From the NCBI RefSeq assembly GCF_020921035.1, contig NC_063158.1:5500001-5564000 (forward strand): a DNA stretch of 64,000 nt, read 5' to 3'. This document shows, in pieces, positions 37,057 to 49,270 of this stretch. This stretch comes from Rhodamnia argentea. Taxonomy: Eukaryota > Streptophyta > Magnoliopsida > Myrtales > Myrtaceae. The notes beneath the pieces were generated by a model that saw only the letters and a program-made list of their open reading frames with translations, did no database searches and was not told the DNA's origin. How positions within the stretch are numbered: the first letter of the stretch is position 1; every line of letters begins with the position of its first letter. The position numbers and the translations under genes are program-made.

Positions 37057-37366
37057 AACCCTTGCCATTCGTTGGTTATTGGGAGCATCACGAAAACTTC
37101 CGAGTCGAAATATGACTTTCAAATTAAGTTCTAAATTAGTGGATTCTGTCAAAGGGTGTGGTGATGCCATACGCAAAAAGGAAAACCCTTGCCCTTCGTT
37201 GGTTATTGGGAGCATCCCGGAAACGTCGGGGTCGAAATATGGCTTTTAAATTAAGTTCTAAATTAGTGGATGTTGCCTAAGGAAGTGGCGATGCCATATG
37301 CAAAGAGGTAGAGATTCATAGAATGGCAGAGGCAAATGGAGCTTTTGCGCTTTTTCGTTAATCCAT
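37057..37366 (+). pseudogene. rps7: Plastid-derived rps7 fragment (NUPT), partly duplicated
   Basis: The sequence encodes the C-terminal third of chloroplast ribosomal protein S7. From 37189 the frame reads [30 protein letters not shown], a stop, GSGDAIC, then HRMAEANGAFALFR and the TAA at 37364-37366, against the plastid [21 protein letters not shown] first partial copy starts at 37057 and breaks off after GDAIRKKE, so the segment 37057-37183 and its repeat 37184-37309 form a ~127-bp direct tandem duplication. In-frame stops and substitutions show it is not functional in the nucleus. Downstream sequence (to about 37490) may also be plastid-derived. Upstream, 37005-37056 may be a scrambled part of the same gene. 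Confidence 0.85.
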
Positions 37367-37390
37367 GAACAATATAAGAGGTTCCCTCAT

Positions 37391-39200
37391 CCATTAGTCT
37401 ATATGATCCGATCCCTAATATTATTGAATGATAAGAAACTAATCCTCATTTCTATGACTCCATATATTCAAGGATCAACCATATTAATGACGAAGAACGC
37501 ATTTTTGCTATGCTAATACCATCAAACTCGTTGCCCTCCAACGGGTCGGGTCTTGAAATTCCAACATGTCCGCTTGCCCCGCAAGACGACTCGTTGCGTA
37601 ACGGATCTTTTACTTGATGAGCCTACGATGTGCCAAAAGCTTCTCCACGCCTTTTTTCCGATGTAAGCAACACATCAACCACGAACAATCCAATCACCAG
37701 CCACATCACCGTATCAACGACGTCGGACCCAATAGTGTAGACTCCACGTCAACGTACAAGTCAACAGTTACATCCCGCACGTGTCAGACTGTCAGACAGT
37801 TTCAGCAATTGCTCTCTTCAACAAATCGAATTCCTCTTTTTTAAGTAGATCGCAATAACCATGTGATTATATTATTTTCAAACTAGACCTTAGATTTTTC
37901 GGACCATTCTTGAGGTATTTTGACGCACTAAGGTTGTTTCTAGCCTTAGTTAACTCCATATTTGTCCTCGAAGGTGTATTTTTCTTCATATAATTTATCC
38001 ACTCTACACTTTTTCACCAATAAAGTGCACGTGCATTGGATAAAAGGAGAGTCCTGCTCCTCATTTTGACCATCTTGAATTAATCAAATTATATTTTATA
38101 GGCTCTAGAAATAAACATTTTTAAAGGACAGAAAATACAAATTTGCCGAATTCGGAAGAGTTGGATAGATAAATAAGACTGAAAGTGGCCTCTTTGGATT
38201 AAAAAAAAAAGTGTATACAAAAGGGTTTTATTAGCCTGACGGTATTGTCACTTATTTCTGATCACACGATCTTTCAATCAATAAATGATTTATACAAAAT
38301 ACGCGATAACGGTGGCTATGGATTGATAGCCGTAGGGAAGCATTTCTCCATGCAAAATTATGGGATTGCAAAGAAAAACTCTTGCCTTTCGTCTAGTCCC
38401 AACATTGATCCCCTCAATCACGGAGCCATAAAAGTCGTGCCAGCTTGCCCCCATGCAAAGTAAAAAAGCTGCAAGAGATTATAAAACAATTTCCTTATTC
38501 TTCCAAGATTTATATCTTGTCGGGCCGGGCCATTTCGGGCAATACCCTACGTGTCCCGAAGGTCGGCCCGGCCCGGCCCGTACGAGAAAATGGGAACAGG
38601 CCTGATAATCGAACGAGCCTATTCGGGCTCATGCATTTTGATTTGGTCCGGGCTTCTCTTTCTCTCCCCGCAGATGAATTCTTTTCGTAATTCCATGAAC
38701 GGCGAGGCTATTTCCAGTTCTCCACCCCCTTTGAGTAATAAAGAACATTACTTAAAATGTTTCACATGCTTTCCACTCAAAATTAGGGGTGAAGATGACA
38801 TTAAATTTGTTGAAGTATAATCCAACATTGTTTGACGATGGGGTCATAAATGCGCCTCATATTCATGTAGTCCCTCGACCTATGAAGTTGAGCTTTTAGG
38901 TCCGATCGAAAAGCGTGATTTTTATAAAATAGACTGGATTTCTTTTTGAATCGCACGATGCAATAATTATATTTCACTAGAGCTTTACTTGATCTCGATA
39001 TGGAATTACGGAATTGGATTTATAAATGTTGAGAGCGCGCAGCTGAAACCCGATATCATCCTCATACCTTTCATCTGTGGAGATTACCAAAATGGAGCCA
39101 AAAATTCAAGTACATTAAAATATTCAGTTGAATCTATGTTTACTCGGAAATTTGAGTCAATGAGTTATGAATCGATTAGAATATATTAACCGCTCGATAC
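37391..39200. other. Intergenic, no supported gene
   Basis: AT-rich. At 38520-38590 there are GGGCCGGGCC/CGGCCCGG clusters in opposite orientations, like the subterminal parts of small hAT-type elements, but no boundaries can be set. Nothing else recognised. Confidence 0.4.
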
Positions 39201-39548
39201 CATATTGATTATTCGATATTGTGATTTTTTTTAACACAATTTACACATGTACCCTAATAATTAATAATGTTGTAGACATAAGATACAATTGGATTAATTT
39301 TTATAAACTTCTATCGTTGAAATTTCTGACGCGGACAAACTCAATCTGGTCGTGGCTTGGGCTTTTCGTAGTAAACATAGATATTGTCAGGGCGTGCGCT
39401 TTTCTGAAACCAGTTTGGATCCTCCTCGACCGACTTTCATCCCTTCCCATTTCAATCCGAATCTGTTCAAACCTGTCGCTCTCGTTCTTTCCCGAATCCG
39501 AAATCTCTCCGCCGACTCGATTCCCTTCCCCAATCCTCACCAGCGCCA
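39201..39548 (+). promoter_or_regulatory. Promoter/5'UTR region of the QUA3-like gene
   Basis: The region turns from AT-rich to pyrimidine-rich (TCTCTCCGCC...) about 60 bases before the ATG at 39549. The exact transcript start is not visible. No in-frame ATG lies nearby upstream. Confidence 0.4.
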
Positions 39549-42500
39549 ATGCGGCTCCGAGAGCTCCTCCTCGCCACCTTCCTCGTCCTCTTCTTCCTCC
39601 TCCTCTTCACCCCGCGGCGCCTCAGCTCCCTCGCCTCCTCGGCTAGCCGGCCGGCCCTGGCCGCCGCGCGCGACCACTCCCGCCTCGCCGCCGCGCTGGA
39701 GTCCGGCGGGTCCCGCCCGCGCCGTGTGGAGTCGTGCCCCGCCAGCTACGTGGATCACATGCCGTGCGAGGATCCGAGGCGAAGCAGCCAGCTCAGCCGT
39801 GAAATGAACTACTACCGCGAGCGGCATTGCCCGCCGCCGGAGGAGACGCCGCTCTGCCTCGTTCCCCCGCCGGACGGCTACAAGGTTCCCGTCCGTTGGC
39901 CTGAGAGCTTGAATAAGGTATCTTTTCAAATGGAACACTCGTTTCGAAGCTTAAGCTAGTGAATCGGGAGTCTTGACATTATTTGTTGACGAATAATAGC
40001 CCATTGATTGGACATAACAAGGTGAGATATTTCTCGTGAATTAGAGGATGGTTTTAGTATTTAAATGCTGCAGCATTGAGAGTGTCAGTAACTGTTTGAT
40101 TTTGTTTCTGTTTAAGTGGCTTGGTGCTGCTCGTGATTGTGGACGTGTCCTGTTAGATGCAATGAGAAAATCCAGCTTAAAATGGTTTAAGTCCCCCGGT
40201 GAAGCTTAAGCTCCGGTTTTTATTAAGCTCATCTAGAGTGCGTCATGCAAACAGTTTCCCTTTATTTATTTGAGTTGCTTAGGCGGACTGTGTTTGAGAA
40301 TCGGTATTATTAGGTATAACAGTTGCATAAGTCCCCCAACTAAAATGTAAGTATAGGTCAGTGGACTAGTGATATGTGAAATATTAACTTTGAGTGTTCA
40401 AGATGGATAAGAACCCATTTAAAGGTCTCATACCTCATGTCTATTGTCTTGGTTTTGACCCTATAACCGCTCATGCTTTATTACGTAGTTGAATTTGAAA
40501 TGGTAATGTATGTTCATGCATATCCATGATCAGAACTGATAAAGTTTTAATGCGAAATCGCATGCTCATCATTGATCCTTACTTTAGATTCTGAACGACA
40601 TCATTCTTCTCAATCTAGCATCCTGAAACATGTCACACATGTATCATATGATCATCCCGTGCTTCTCATATGGATTGTGGAATAAGTTGATTCTCGATCT
40701 ACTTTACCACACTCTTTGTGTTTGTGGACATGTGTAGCTGTGGCTATTTTGTGCTGTTGTCTTATTTGTAGATTTGGCACAGCAACATGCCATATAACAA
40801 AATTGCAGACAGAAAAGGTCACCAGGGATGGATGAAAATAGAAGGGCCTCATTTCATTTTCCCCGGTGGTGGTACAATGTTTCCAGATGGAGCAGGACAC
40901 TATCTTGAAAAGCTTAAAAAGTATGTTCCGTTAACTGGGGGAGTGCTACGTACTGCCCTTGACATGGGATGTGGGGTAAGATGCATATCTATCTTACCTT
41001 TTGCCTCTTCCAGTAGCAATTGGAGTATAAGGTGTCAGCATATTCATTTTAGGTGGCAAGCTTTGGGGGGGCTTTGTTAGCAGAAGGTATTCTTACCATG
41101 TCATTTGCACCGAGAGATTCGCACAAAGCGCAAATACAGTTTGCCCTAGAAAGAGGGATTCCGGCATTTGTTGCCATGCTTGGCACTCGGAGGCTCCCAT
41201 TTCCCTCCTTTTCTTTTGACCTAGTTCACTGCTCTCGATGTTTGATCCCATTTACGGCCTACAGTAAGTTCTATGACCTTTAAATTACCAATTTAAGACA
41301 ATTATGGTGCTTCCGGCTCCACTTCTCACTGAAGGAATGTCTTATTCGGTAGATGCTAGCTACTTCATTGAGGTAGATCGGTTGCTCCGCCCAGGGGGTT
41401 ATTTGGTTATCTCTGGTCCTCCTGTACAGTGGGCTAAGCAGGAAAAGGAGTGGGCAAATCTCCAAGCTGTAGCAAGAGCTTTGTGTTATGAGGTCATTGC
41501 TGTGGATCAAAACACAGCTGTTTGGAGAAAGCCTACTGGGGATTCTTGTCTCCCTAATCAAAATGAACTTGGGATTAAGTTGTGCGATGAATCCGACGAC
41601 TCAAGTGTTGCATGGTAATTCTCCTAACCATGCAAACTTATGATAAGGCTATCCAGTAAATAAATCTCTAGCTATGGATATGAACTTGAGTCTCTCTCAT
41701 TAACGAGGTTCATAGATGACAGTAGTCTTTTCAAAAGCTTTTCCTTGAAGAAAGCTATATTGTCTAATCATAACTTATTCTATAAGTTCTTCATTGTGCT
41801 TGTTTCATTCACAGAAAATTAAGTTGTTTCTTCTTCTTCCCATTGTAACAGGTATTCCACATACGAATCATGTTTTAGCTTATTCAAACCATAAATTCTT
41901 ACAAGATGATTTTAATAAGTTCTTGAATTTGAGAGAGGCTAAAAAGTAACTATTATATGGATATAAGCTACTTCAAAGCACATGTATGTAGCTAGTGTTT
42001 AATATGGTTGGCTGTACTTCTCGTCTCTGGATCCCACTGATAACCTCGTTAATTCATCAGGGGTGCATAAAATTTCATCAGCTCTAGAAATTTGACAGTG
42101 ATTTTGTGCAGGTACTTCAAGTTAAAAAATTGTGTAAGCAGGACAAGCTCTGTCAAGGGTGACTATGCAGTTGGATCAATTCCAAAATGGCCAGACAGGC
42201 TTAACAGGATTCCCGTCAGGGCTGGGTTATTGGAAGGTGGGACTGATATTTTTGAGGATGACACTAGGAGCTGGACAAGAAGGGTTGATTACTATAAGAA
42301 ATCCTTAAACTTGAAACTGGGAACTACATCTGTACGCAATGTCATGGACATGAATGCATTTTTTGGAGGTTTTGCTGCAGCACTCTCGTCTGATCCAGTA
42401 TGGGTTATGAATGTAGTTCCTGCAGACAAGTCCTCAACTCTAAGTGCGATTTATGATAGAGGGCTAACTGGAGTCTACCATGATTGGTTAGTAATAATAT

Positions 42501-43622
42501 CTTGACTTTTTGGTCAGAATAAATTTACATCAGCTTTATTTTTGGCAAGTGACTACTTCAACTCTTATTAAATGGAGTTTGAAAGTCAGTCCTGGCACGC
42601 TTGATAATGAACTTGAGGGAACGACTTCAAACAGAAGGGACCAAGTTGGGCATGGCATTCTCTCTTTTTTGCTTTGGCCGGCACATGGCATTATATTAAC
42701 TCTGTTAATTATTGAGGTCTTGTTTGTTTTTGTCAGATGTTTTTCTTTATCGTTTTATGGACTGTATTTTGGTTACGTGTATGGTTAACAGTAACATTAC
42801 CATTATCACCTTTTTATTGACTTTCCCTACAACTGGTGGCTGTAGGTGTGAGCCTTTCTCAACATATCCTCGTACTTACGATTTCATCCACGTTGACGGC
42901 ATCGCAATGCTTATAGAACGTCAAGGCTCAAAAAGGAGAGGGTAATTTGACAGTTTGGTCAATAGTTTCAATCCTAATATGCTGTCCTGTTTCATGATTT
43001 TCCTTTCGCTGGCATGTTTTTGATGTAACTTCATCCCATCAATTACTGACTATGCGAGACAGTGGTAAGGGACAAAGAACACCATGAGAAGAGTTTTACA
43101 TTTTAAGCCTTTGAGAGTTATTAATTGGTTAACGGGATAGCATGATTTCTATATGTTCCAAAGAACCAATCGGCTGTGCTGTATCACTGCCTACAGAAAC
43201 ATTCCATTACTTTAGGATCTATACGTTATCTGGTTATTTTGGTATGTATAAATCCAGACAAAACCGTGTTCTATTCTGAATCACTACGTCCAGGAGTAAG
43301 ACATATAAAACTCAAATCTTGTTATTAGTTGGGGTATTTTGTTTCCAGAAGCAGTTATTTGTTCTTCTTTCCTAATGGATACTTTTTACTTCACTGTAGA
43401 TGTAGCCTCGTGGATTTGATGGTCGAGATGGATAGGATATTGCGTCCAGAGGGGACAGTTCTTATTCGAGACTCGCCCGAAGTTATTGACAAGGTTAACC
43501 ATATAGCTCATGCTGTAAGGTGGACTACGGTGATTCATGAGAAAGATTCAGGATCTCCCAAAACACAGAAGATTCTAGTCGCGACCAAAACAATTTGGAA
43601 GCTATCTTCAGAATCCCACTGA
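39549..43622 (+). CDS. QUA3: Golgi pectin methyltransferase, QUASIMODO3/PMT13-like
   Basis: Seven exons: 39549-39917, 40772-40975, 41053-41263, 41353-41614, 42112-42486, 42846-42941 and 43400-43622, giving 579 residues. The membrane anchor is at about residues 6-20 ([15 protein letters not shown]), so the cytosolic tail is very short compared with Arabidopsis QUA3; an upstream start was looked for and not found. The lumenal part has [49 protein letters not shown] motif [75 protein letters not shown] and [21 protein letters not shown]3 methyl-esterifies homogalacturonan in the Golgi and affects wall assembly. The exon 6/7 join gives GCSLVDLM where the family has RCSLVDLM, a point to check. It closely matches At4g00740. 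Confidence 0.95.
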
Positions 43623-44635
43623 CAACCCCTTCATTCTTTACACGACCTGTAATTGTTGTTTATTCTTTCAATTTTGAAGCTGAGAGATTTTCTAACCTAC
43701 TGTCAAAGTTTTCTTCTTGTTTTTTTTTTTGGGAGGGAGGGGTGGAGAAACGTGCAAGTACAAACGTGCGTATTCATCTTGTAGAGAATGCACGTGCTAA
43801 CAGATGTGTTCTCCCACCCAACGGCTGAGCTTTTGCCAGTACTAATGGTATCGTCGTGTCGTGTCGGCCGTGCCATTTTTTTGGGTACGTTAACAAGGGA
43901 CTGTAGTGCAGTTGAATGAAGCAGTATTCCATGTGTTGTCATCAACATGAATGATGTGGAATTGGCAAAGATTGGTTGTTGCTTTGAACTGTACTGTGCA
44001 ATTAATATCGCAAAGTCAAATTATAAACTGTGTGTTCTAGCCGTATGCTGTTCCAGCAAATGGCCTGCGCCGTCTCGCATCCGGCTTCTCCATTATGCTC
44101 CGGAAATCTGATCTGAAACAGGGTGCGGTGTTCCGAATTGGCATGGTCGCCTCCAAAGACCATAGCAATCTCCGGCCATTTAACAGCTAAACTCTGACGC
44201 ATGCGGCCTAGTTCATTCCCTTTAATTTCCTTCGCTACTCACGGTGTCGTTTTCTCAAATGCTGTTTCTGATATGCGCAAGAGTTTTTGTTCATCGTTCA
44301 CCAGACGAGTTTCCAGCCAACTGTCCTCTGCTCTTCATCCATCAACTCTCGCAATCTCTGCATGAATGACGCGACGCCAGGCAACGGAGGAGGGAAAAGG
44401 AAAAAAGAAAGGTTCTTTTTCTTGTCAATCTACAGAGCAGACTGGGCCCTGATGGCTTGGATGGATGGGGTGGGGGCCCCCTGTGCGGGCGAGAATTCAG
44501 AATTGTCACATGTTAGACCTTCGCATGAAGCCATCCAAGCGGGTCCTCTCCGCACAGTGTCCTCGACCAAAGTCAGCAGATTTTCTTGCAAAAACCTCTG
44601 TTCCCACTGACTGTACTCCTTCCTCTGTTCCGCCT
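43623..44635. other. Intergenic, QUA3-like 3' flank
   Basis: Contains the 3'UTR of the QUA3-like gene. No convincing gene follows. Confidence 0.45.
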
Positions 44636-44644
44636 CCCTCCTAC

Positions 44645-45257
44645 GTTGGGAAATGTATAAAAAAAATTAACTTTAAATCTATTACATTGACATCAATTTA
44701 ATTCCAAATATTTTAATTATATTAATTTAACCTTGAACTTTTTCATATTTATATCAATTGAGTCTATTCGATAAATTTTAAATCGAAAATTACTGATGCG
44801 AGCGTCGATTATCCTCTATGGCATGACCAGCGCTCACGTAAACATCTTTAAATAATTTCATAATTTTTTTTTTAATTTCTCTATTTCTTTTTCTTCCATT
44901 GCCTGTGTTGGCCAACCCCACCAGCACAGGCCATGGCGGGCGAGGGCAAGCAATGGTGAGACCAACCCTCACCCAGGCTAGGGCTCCCTCGCCGACCATG
45001 GCATGTGCCGGTGGAGAAAAAAAAAAGAACTAAGAAGAAATTCAAATTAAAAATTATTTAAAATGATCACATTTGGGCCGATCCTGCTACGATGACAGCC
45101 GGTGTCCAAATCAGCAATTTTCTGTCTAAATTGGCTAGATGTACTCATTTGGTATCAAATATATATAAAAAAAATTAAGATTAAATTGATCCAATTAAAA
45201 GGCTTATGACTGAAATTGTACGAATATAATAAACACGATACTTTGTTGATAATTTTT
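44645..45257. mobile_element. Mutator-like MITE-sized element with GC-rich core and 9-bp TSD
   Basis: CCCTCCTAC occurs exactly at 44636-44644 and again at 45258-45266, a perfect 9-bp target-site duplication. Between them, AT-rich arms are inverted repeats: TTTTAATTATATTAATTTAA near 44711 pairs with the inverse of TTAAATTGATCCAATTAAAA near 45182. The core (about 44890-45005) is GC-rich, with inverted GGC/GCC phrases around GCACAGGCCATGGCGGGCGA. Length 613 bp, no coding capacity. Confidence 0.75.
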
Positions 45258-45266
45258 CCCTCCTAC

Positions 45267-46013
45267 ATGCGACGTGAATCATGCTCGTATCTAACTCGCG
45301 TTGCGTCAACTGAAGAACATTACGCACTGACTAGTCCCCATCGCGGGACTAAGCGAAGAGAAGACCAGGGACACATACACATACAGCGGCACTGTTACAA
45401 CAGAGCCCGCCCCATGTGGAGTTGCTCCATCTCAAATTCGTTTCACCAAGTTTAGGTCTCGGTTACCTCCACATGGTCCAACCATCTATATGTAGATTGT
45501 TCCTCTAGCATCGCCCACTTTTCTCTCATCTCCTACGCTCCCGGATGGAAAGATGAAAGACAGCGACCTTGATGTCTGAGCACTCTCGAGACAGGATTTT
45601 TCCCCCATGACAGCAGCGATGCCCACCCCGACATACAGATTGGCCACGCACATCTTGTTGACCAAGATCGTGTTTGGGATTTGGCAGGACATTAGGAGCA
45701 ACAGCATCACATGTTCCGGGAATCCTCGGTCCGGCTCGATCCACTCATCGATCTCACTCCTCGAGTTCGACGGAGTCGGGCGTCGAAGGATTTCTCGATG
45801 CGCGGAGCTCGGTTCAAATACCCGCCAACGGCGTTCAAAATCACTTGAGGTCGAGCCATGTGTACAGCCCAAAGGTCTATGGTGAACCGGTTTGTGAGGG
45901 TTTGCAAGTTATTCCACGGGGCCTCTATGGCCGTGCCCTTAGTTTATAAGAAAATAAATGTAATCCCAAACCCAAATAAATCACCCCAAACACAAATAAT
46001 AAAAACTCAAATA
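45267..46013. other. Intergenic; unrecognised open frame at 45486-45872 (-)
   Basis: One frame of 128 codons on the minus strand (45486-45872) is open, but its translation matches no family I know and it overlaps other frames of similar size. I do not call it a gene. Confidence 0.35.
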
Positions 46014-46021
46014 ACTATACC

Positions 46022-48937
46022 CAGAGATGGCCGGTTCCGGTTCGAGAACCGGCCGTTGAAAATACCGGTTCCCGAGCCGATTCATTCCGGTTCCTTTTTA
46101 AATTTTAATTTTTAAAATAATAAATAATAAACATAAACATAATAAATTATAAATTATAAAATATAATCAAATTATACATTGTAATAAAATGTGGGGAAAA
46201 AAAAGAGAGATGAGGAATGGGCTTGAACTTAATGATCATTAAGCGCTTACATATCTTTTTGGGGTAGAAGAATCAAAGCCCGTGTAGTTCTTCAACCTTT
46301 GATAACCCCAACTTACCTCATCGTCAATCGTCGCTACCCGTTGTGGTACCCGTGGCGGTGATATCTCTACAATCCTCGCTAAAAAATTCGTGTTCTCGAT
46401 CCGACTCTTGGTGTCAAAATTTCGCCCTCATCCAATTGTCGACACAAACTTGAGCTTCCACAGACTCCGGGCTTAATCTTGAATGGCGAGAGTCCAAAAC
46501 TAATCCTCCAGCGCTAAATGCTTGTTCAACCGCAACCGTTGAAGAAGATGTTGCTAATATCTCGCGAGCGATGAGGGCGAAAATTGGGTAATCGATTTGG
46601 TGACTCTTCCACCACTTTAGGATTTCGAAATCTGTACTATGTTCTGCATCACGAAACTCAAAATGAGTGGTTAAATATTTTTCTAATTCAGAAATACTAC
46701 CTGTTGCCACTTTTTATTTTTATTTTTCCTACTCTTGAGAATATTATACCATCTACTAAATGAACTATCACCTTCGCTACGTGAGGCGGTGGATTGTAAA
46801 GATCCAGAATCACTTAAACCATATCTACTACAAAATTCTCCATATAATACTACTATAGATTCTTTAACATTTTCTTGTATATTTGAAATATCTATTGAAT
46901 CTTCCAAATGTAAACAATCATGATAATACACATTCAAATAATCTAGTAAACCGTCTAATTTAATACGTGGATAAAAAACAATACCAACTAAATAGACAAG
47001 AAGAATTTGCAAATAATAATGCAACTATTTTTCTCGCATTACTAAAATAGTTCGAGCTAATTCAGTATCATTTTCATATTCATTAAAAACACTACCAATA
47101 TTAACACACTCTATTAAAAATAAATGCGTAGTAGGATAATAAATACCAGATAAAGTCTTAGTAGCATCATTAAAAATTTTCAAAAAATCTAAATTTTTTT
47201 TGCAAACGTTCCGATGTTGCGGAAGTAAAGTAATTTCGGGAATATTTTGTGAAATAAACATACATAATAAATTTTTGTAATCAAAAGTTTGCCGAAACAA
47301 CTCGTACGTAGAATTACAACAAGTCGGAATATTTTTTGGAAATCTTCTTGCCCTTCTCCCATGTTGTTTACAAAATTTTCCCCATGATTTCATAAAATGG
47401 GGACGACTCCATAAAAAGTTAATTGCATCATTTATTAGGGCGAGAGAAGTGTCAAGAGTTCGTAAATCATCTTGTACACATAAATTTAAAACATGGCAAA
47501 CACATCTAATGTGAAAAAATTGTCCGCCAAAAGTGGGTTTGCAAATATTTTATAATTCGGGAATAGAAACGGTATTTGCGGCGGCATTATCAAAACCAAT
47601 TGAAAATAATTTATTTATCAAATTATATTCTTCTAAAATTTGCCTAATTATTCTATAAATATTATGAGCCCAATGTCTTTCATCAAAAACTCGAAATGCA
47701 ATAAGTCTTTTTTGAATGATCCAATCGTCACCTATCCAATGACACGTGACACCCATATAAGAATGAATTTGCCAAGGATCACTCCAAATATCGCTACCTA
47801 TATGCACACGTTCATTGAATTCCGCAAAAAATTTTGCTAAAGATTTTTTTCCTTTTTTATAAAGATGAAAAACTTCGCGTTTAAGAGTATTTTTTGGAAG
47901 AGTTGGTGCTTGCGGAACCAACGCAGTATTTATCAAATATTTAATATTAAAATTTTCACCAAGTATTAAACGAGCATGATCAAGGATAACATATTTAGCT
48001 AATGTTTGTTTATAAAGTGCATCGGTGTAACGGAATATAGGATGAGGATTAGAAGTGGCGTACCCGGAAATTTGTTGTTGCGTATTGTCGATCCCCGCTT
48101 GCGTTAGATGTTTTTTCGTCGGATGCCGACGGAATGTTCCGTAGCCGTCTCCTTACGTAAATTTATATGTTTGCGAACAATATTTACATTTTATATTATA
48201 CTCACCTTCGCCTTCATCACGTACCTTGTTGAAGTGTAGCCACAAGTCGGATATATTATCTCGACTCTTCCGTTCCGGCTCATTTTCCGTTGACATTTCT
48301 TTGACATCGGTGGGAGGATGAAGACTTTCTTGTGTTGGGATGTGCTCGACGTTCGGAATCGGGACATAGTTGATATTATCGTCGTTGTCTTCCCAACATG
48401 CATACTCACGAGGATCATATTCAGAAATGAGATTCTCGGAATCTCCCATAATCATCTTGCCCTTGTCAGCATTTCTGCTTCTATTTGCCATTTTTTAGAG
48501 AATTGATCGGAAATTCAATTTAGAGAATTGAGGTGGGAATGAGAGAATTGAGAGAATTGATCGGAAATTCGATTTAGAGAATTGAGGCGGAAATGAGAGA
48601 ATTGAGAGAATTTGAGCGAATTGAAAAGATTTGAAAGAATTTGAGAGAATTGTTGAGAGGATTTGTGAGAAAAATGAAAGGGATAAGATATGTATTTATA
48701 AGCAAGAATTTAAAATTTCATCATTTTTTTTTTTAGGCAACGGCTCTTTGGGCCGTTGTGGCCCTATTGGGGGGGCAGGTGGTGGCCCGTTGGGCTCTTT
48801 GCCCCCACAATATCTTTTTTTTTAATATTAAATAACGGGTTGGAACTGGTGGTTCCGGGCCGGTTCCCAAAATTGTGGAACCATGAGCCCGGTCAACGGG
48901 CCGGTTCCGGGCCCACGGTTCCAAATGGTCACCTCTA
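46022..48937 (-). mobile_element. hAT-superfamily DNA transposon, complete ends, 8-bp TSD
   Basis: ACTATACC is present at 46014-46021 and again at 48938-48945: an exact 8-bp target-site duplication, the hAT hallmark. The element's ends are imperfect inverted repeats, CAGAGATGGCC on the left and the inverse of GGTCACCTCTA on the right. Both subterminal regions are crowded with GGTTCC / GGAACC motifs (GGCCGGTTCCGGTTC near 46029; CGGGCCGGTTCCGGGC near 48898), presumably transposase binding sites. The body holds a broken transposase on the minus strand. Length 2916 bp. Confidence 0.9.
46414..48491 (-). pseudogene. hAT transposase (BED zinc finger, RNase-H-like core, dimerisation domain), inactivated
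   Basis: Reading from the ATG at 48491: an acidic N-terminus; a BED-type finger beginning DLWLHFNKVRD with CKYC at about residues 98-111; then the catalytic region with VHIGSDIWSDPWQIHSYMGV, HWIGDDWIIQKRLIAF and IGFDNAAAN; and the C-terminal dimerisation domain FEILKWWKS, YPIFALIAREILA, STVAVEQAFSAGG, SRLSPESVEAQVCVDNW. Together this is the normal domain order of plant hAT transposases. It is broken by three in-frame stops (48155-48153, 47552-47550, 47027-47025) and one frameshift at about 46690-46740, after which the frame ending at 46414 continues. The rest remains readable, so inactivation looks fairly recent. It cannot make a full-length protein, though its ends might still be mobilised by a related active source. 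Confidence 0.9.
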
Positions 48938-48959
48938 ACTATACCCATTGTAACACATT

Positions 48960-49270
48960 GATTTCAAATTTTTTTTTATGGTGCCAAAAAAACCCTCTTA
49001 ACTTGTACTCGTGTGACCATTTGCTCTAACTTTTTTTTTTTCGTGACATCAAAAATCCTAAACTTATATAAGTTTGACACATTTACCCCAGTTTTTTTGT
49101 GATACCAGAAATTCCAAACTTGTAGGCATGTGACAAATACACGCTAAATTTTGAGGTAAATGTGTCACGCTGATACAAGTTTGGGATAAATATAACTTTG
49201 ATTTTTTTTTTGTGTCACCAAAAATAAAATCGGGGTAAACGTATAATAACTTTTTTGTATGGTCGAAGGG
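48960..49270. repeat. Small AT-rich foldback repeat (MITE-like)
   Basis: AAACTTGTAGGCATGTGACA near 49111 pairs in inverted orientation with TGTCACGCTGATACAAGTTT near 49163, and related phrases (TAACTTGTACTCGTGTGACC near 48999; GTGTCACCAAAAAT near 49211) recur. The block looks like a degenerate hairpin MITE beside the hAT element. No coding capacity; ends approximate. Confidence 0.5.

Noticed and set aside
38516-38650. GGGCCGGGCC cluster as a separate transposon
   Set aside because: Motifs resemble hAT subterminal repeats, but no paired ends or target duplication were found.
45486-45872. 128-codon minus-strand frame
   Set aside because: No family resemblance, competing frames on both strands, no gene-like context.
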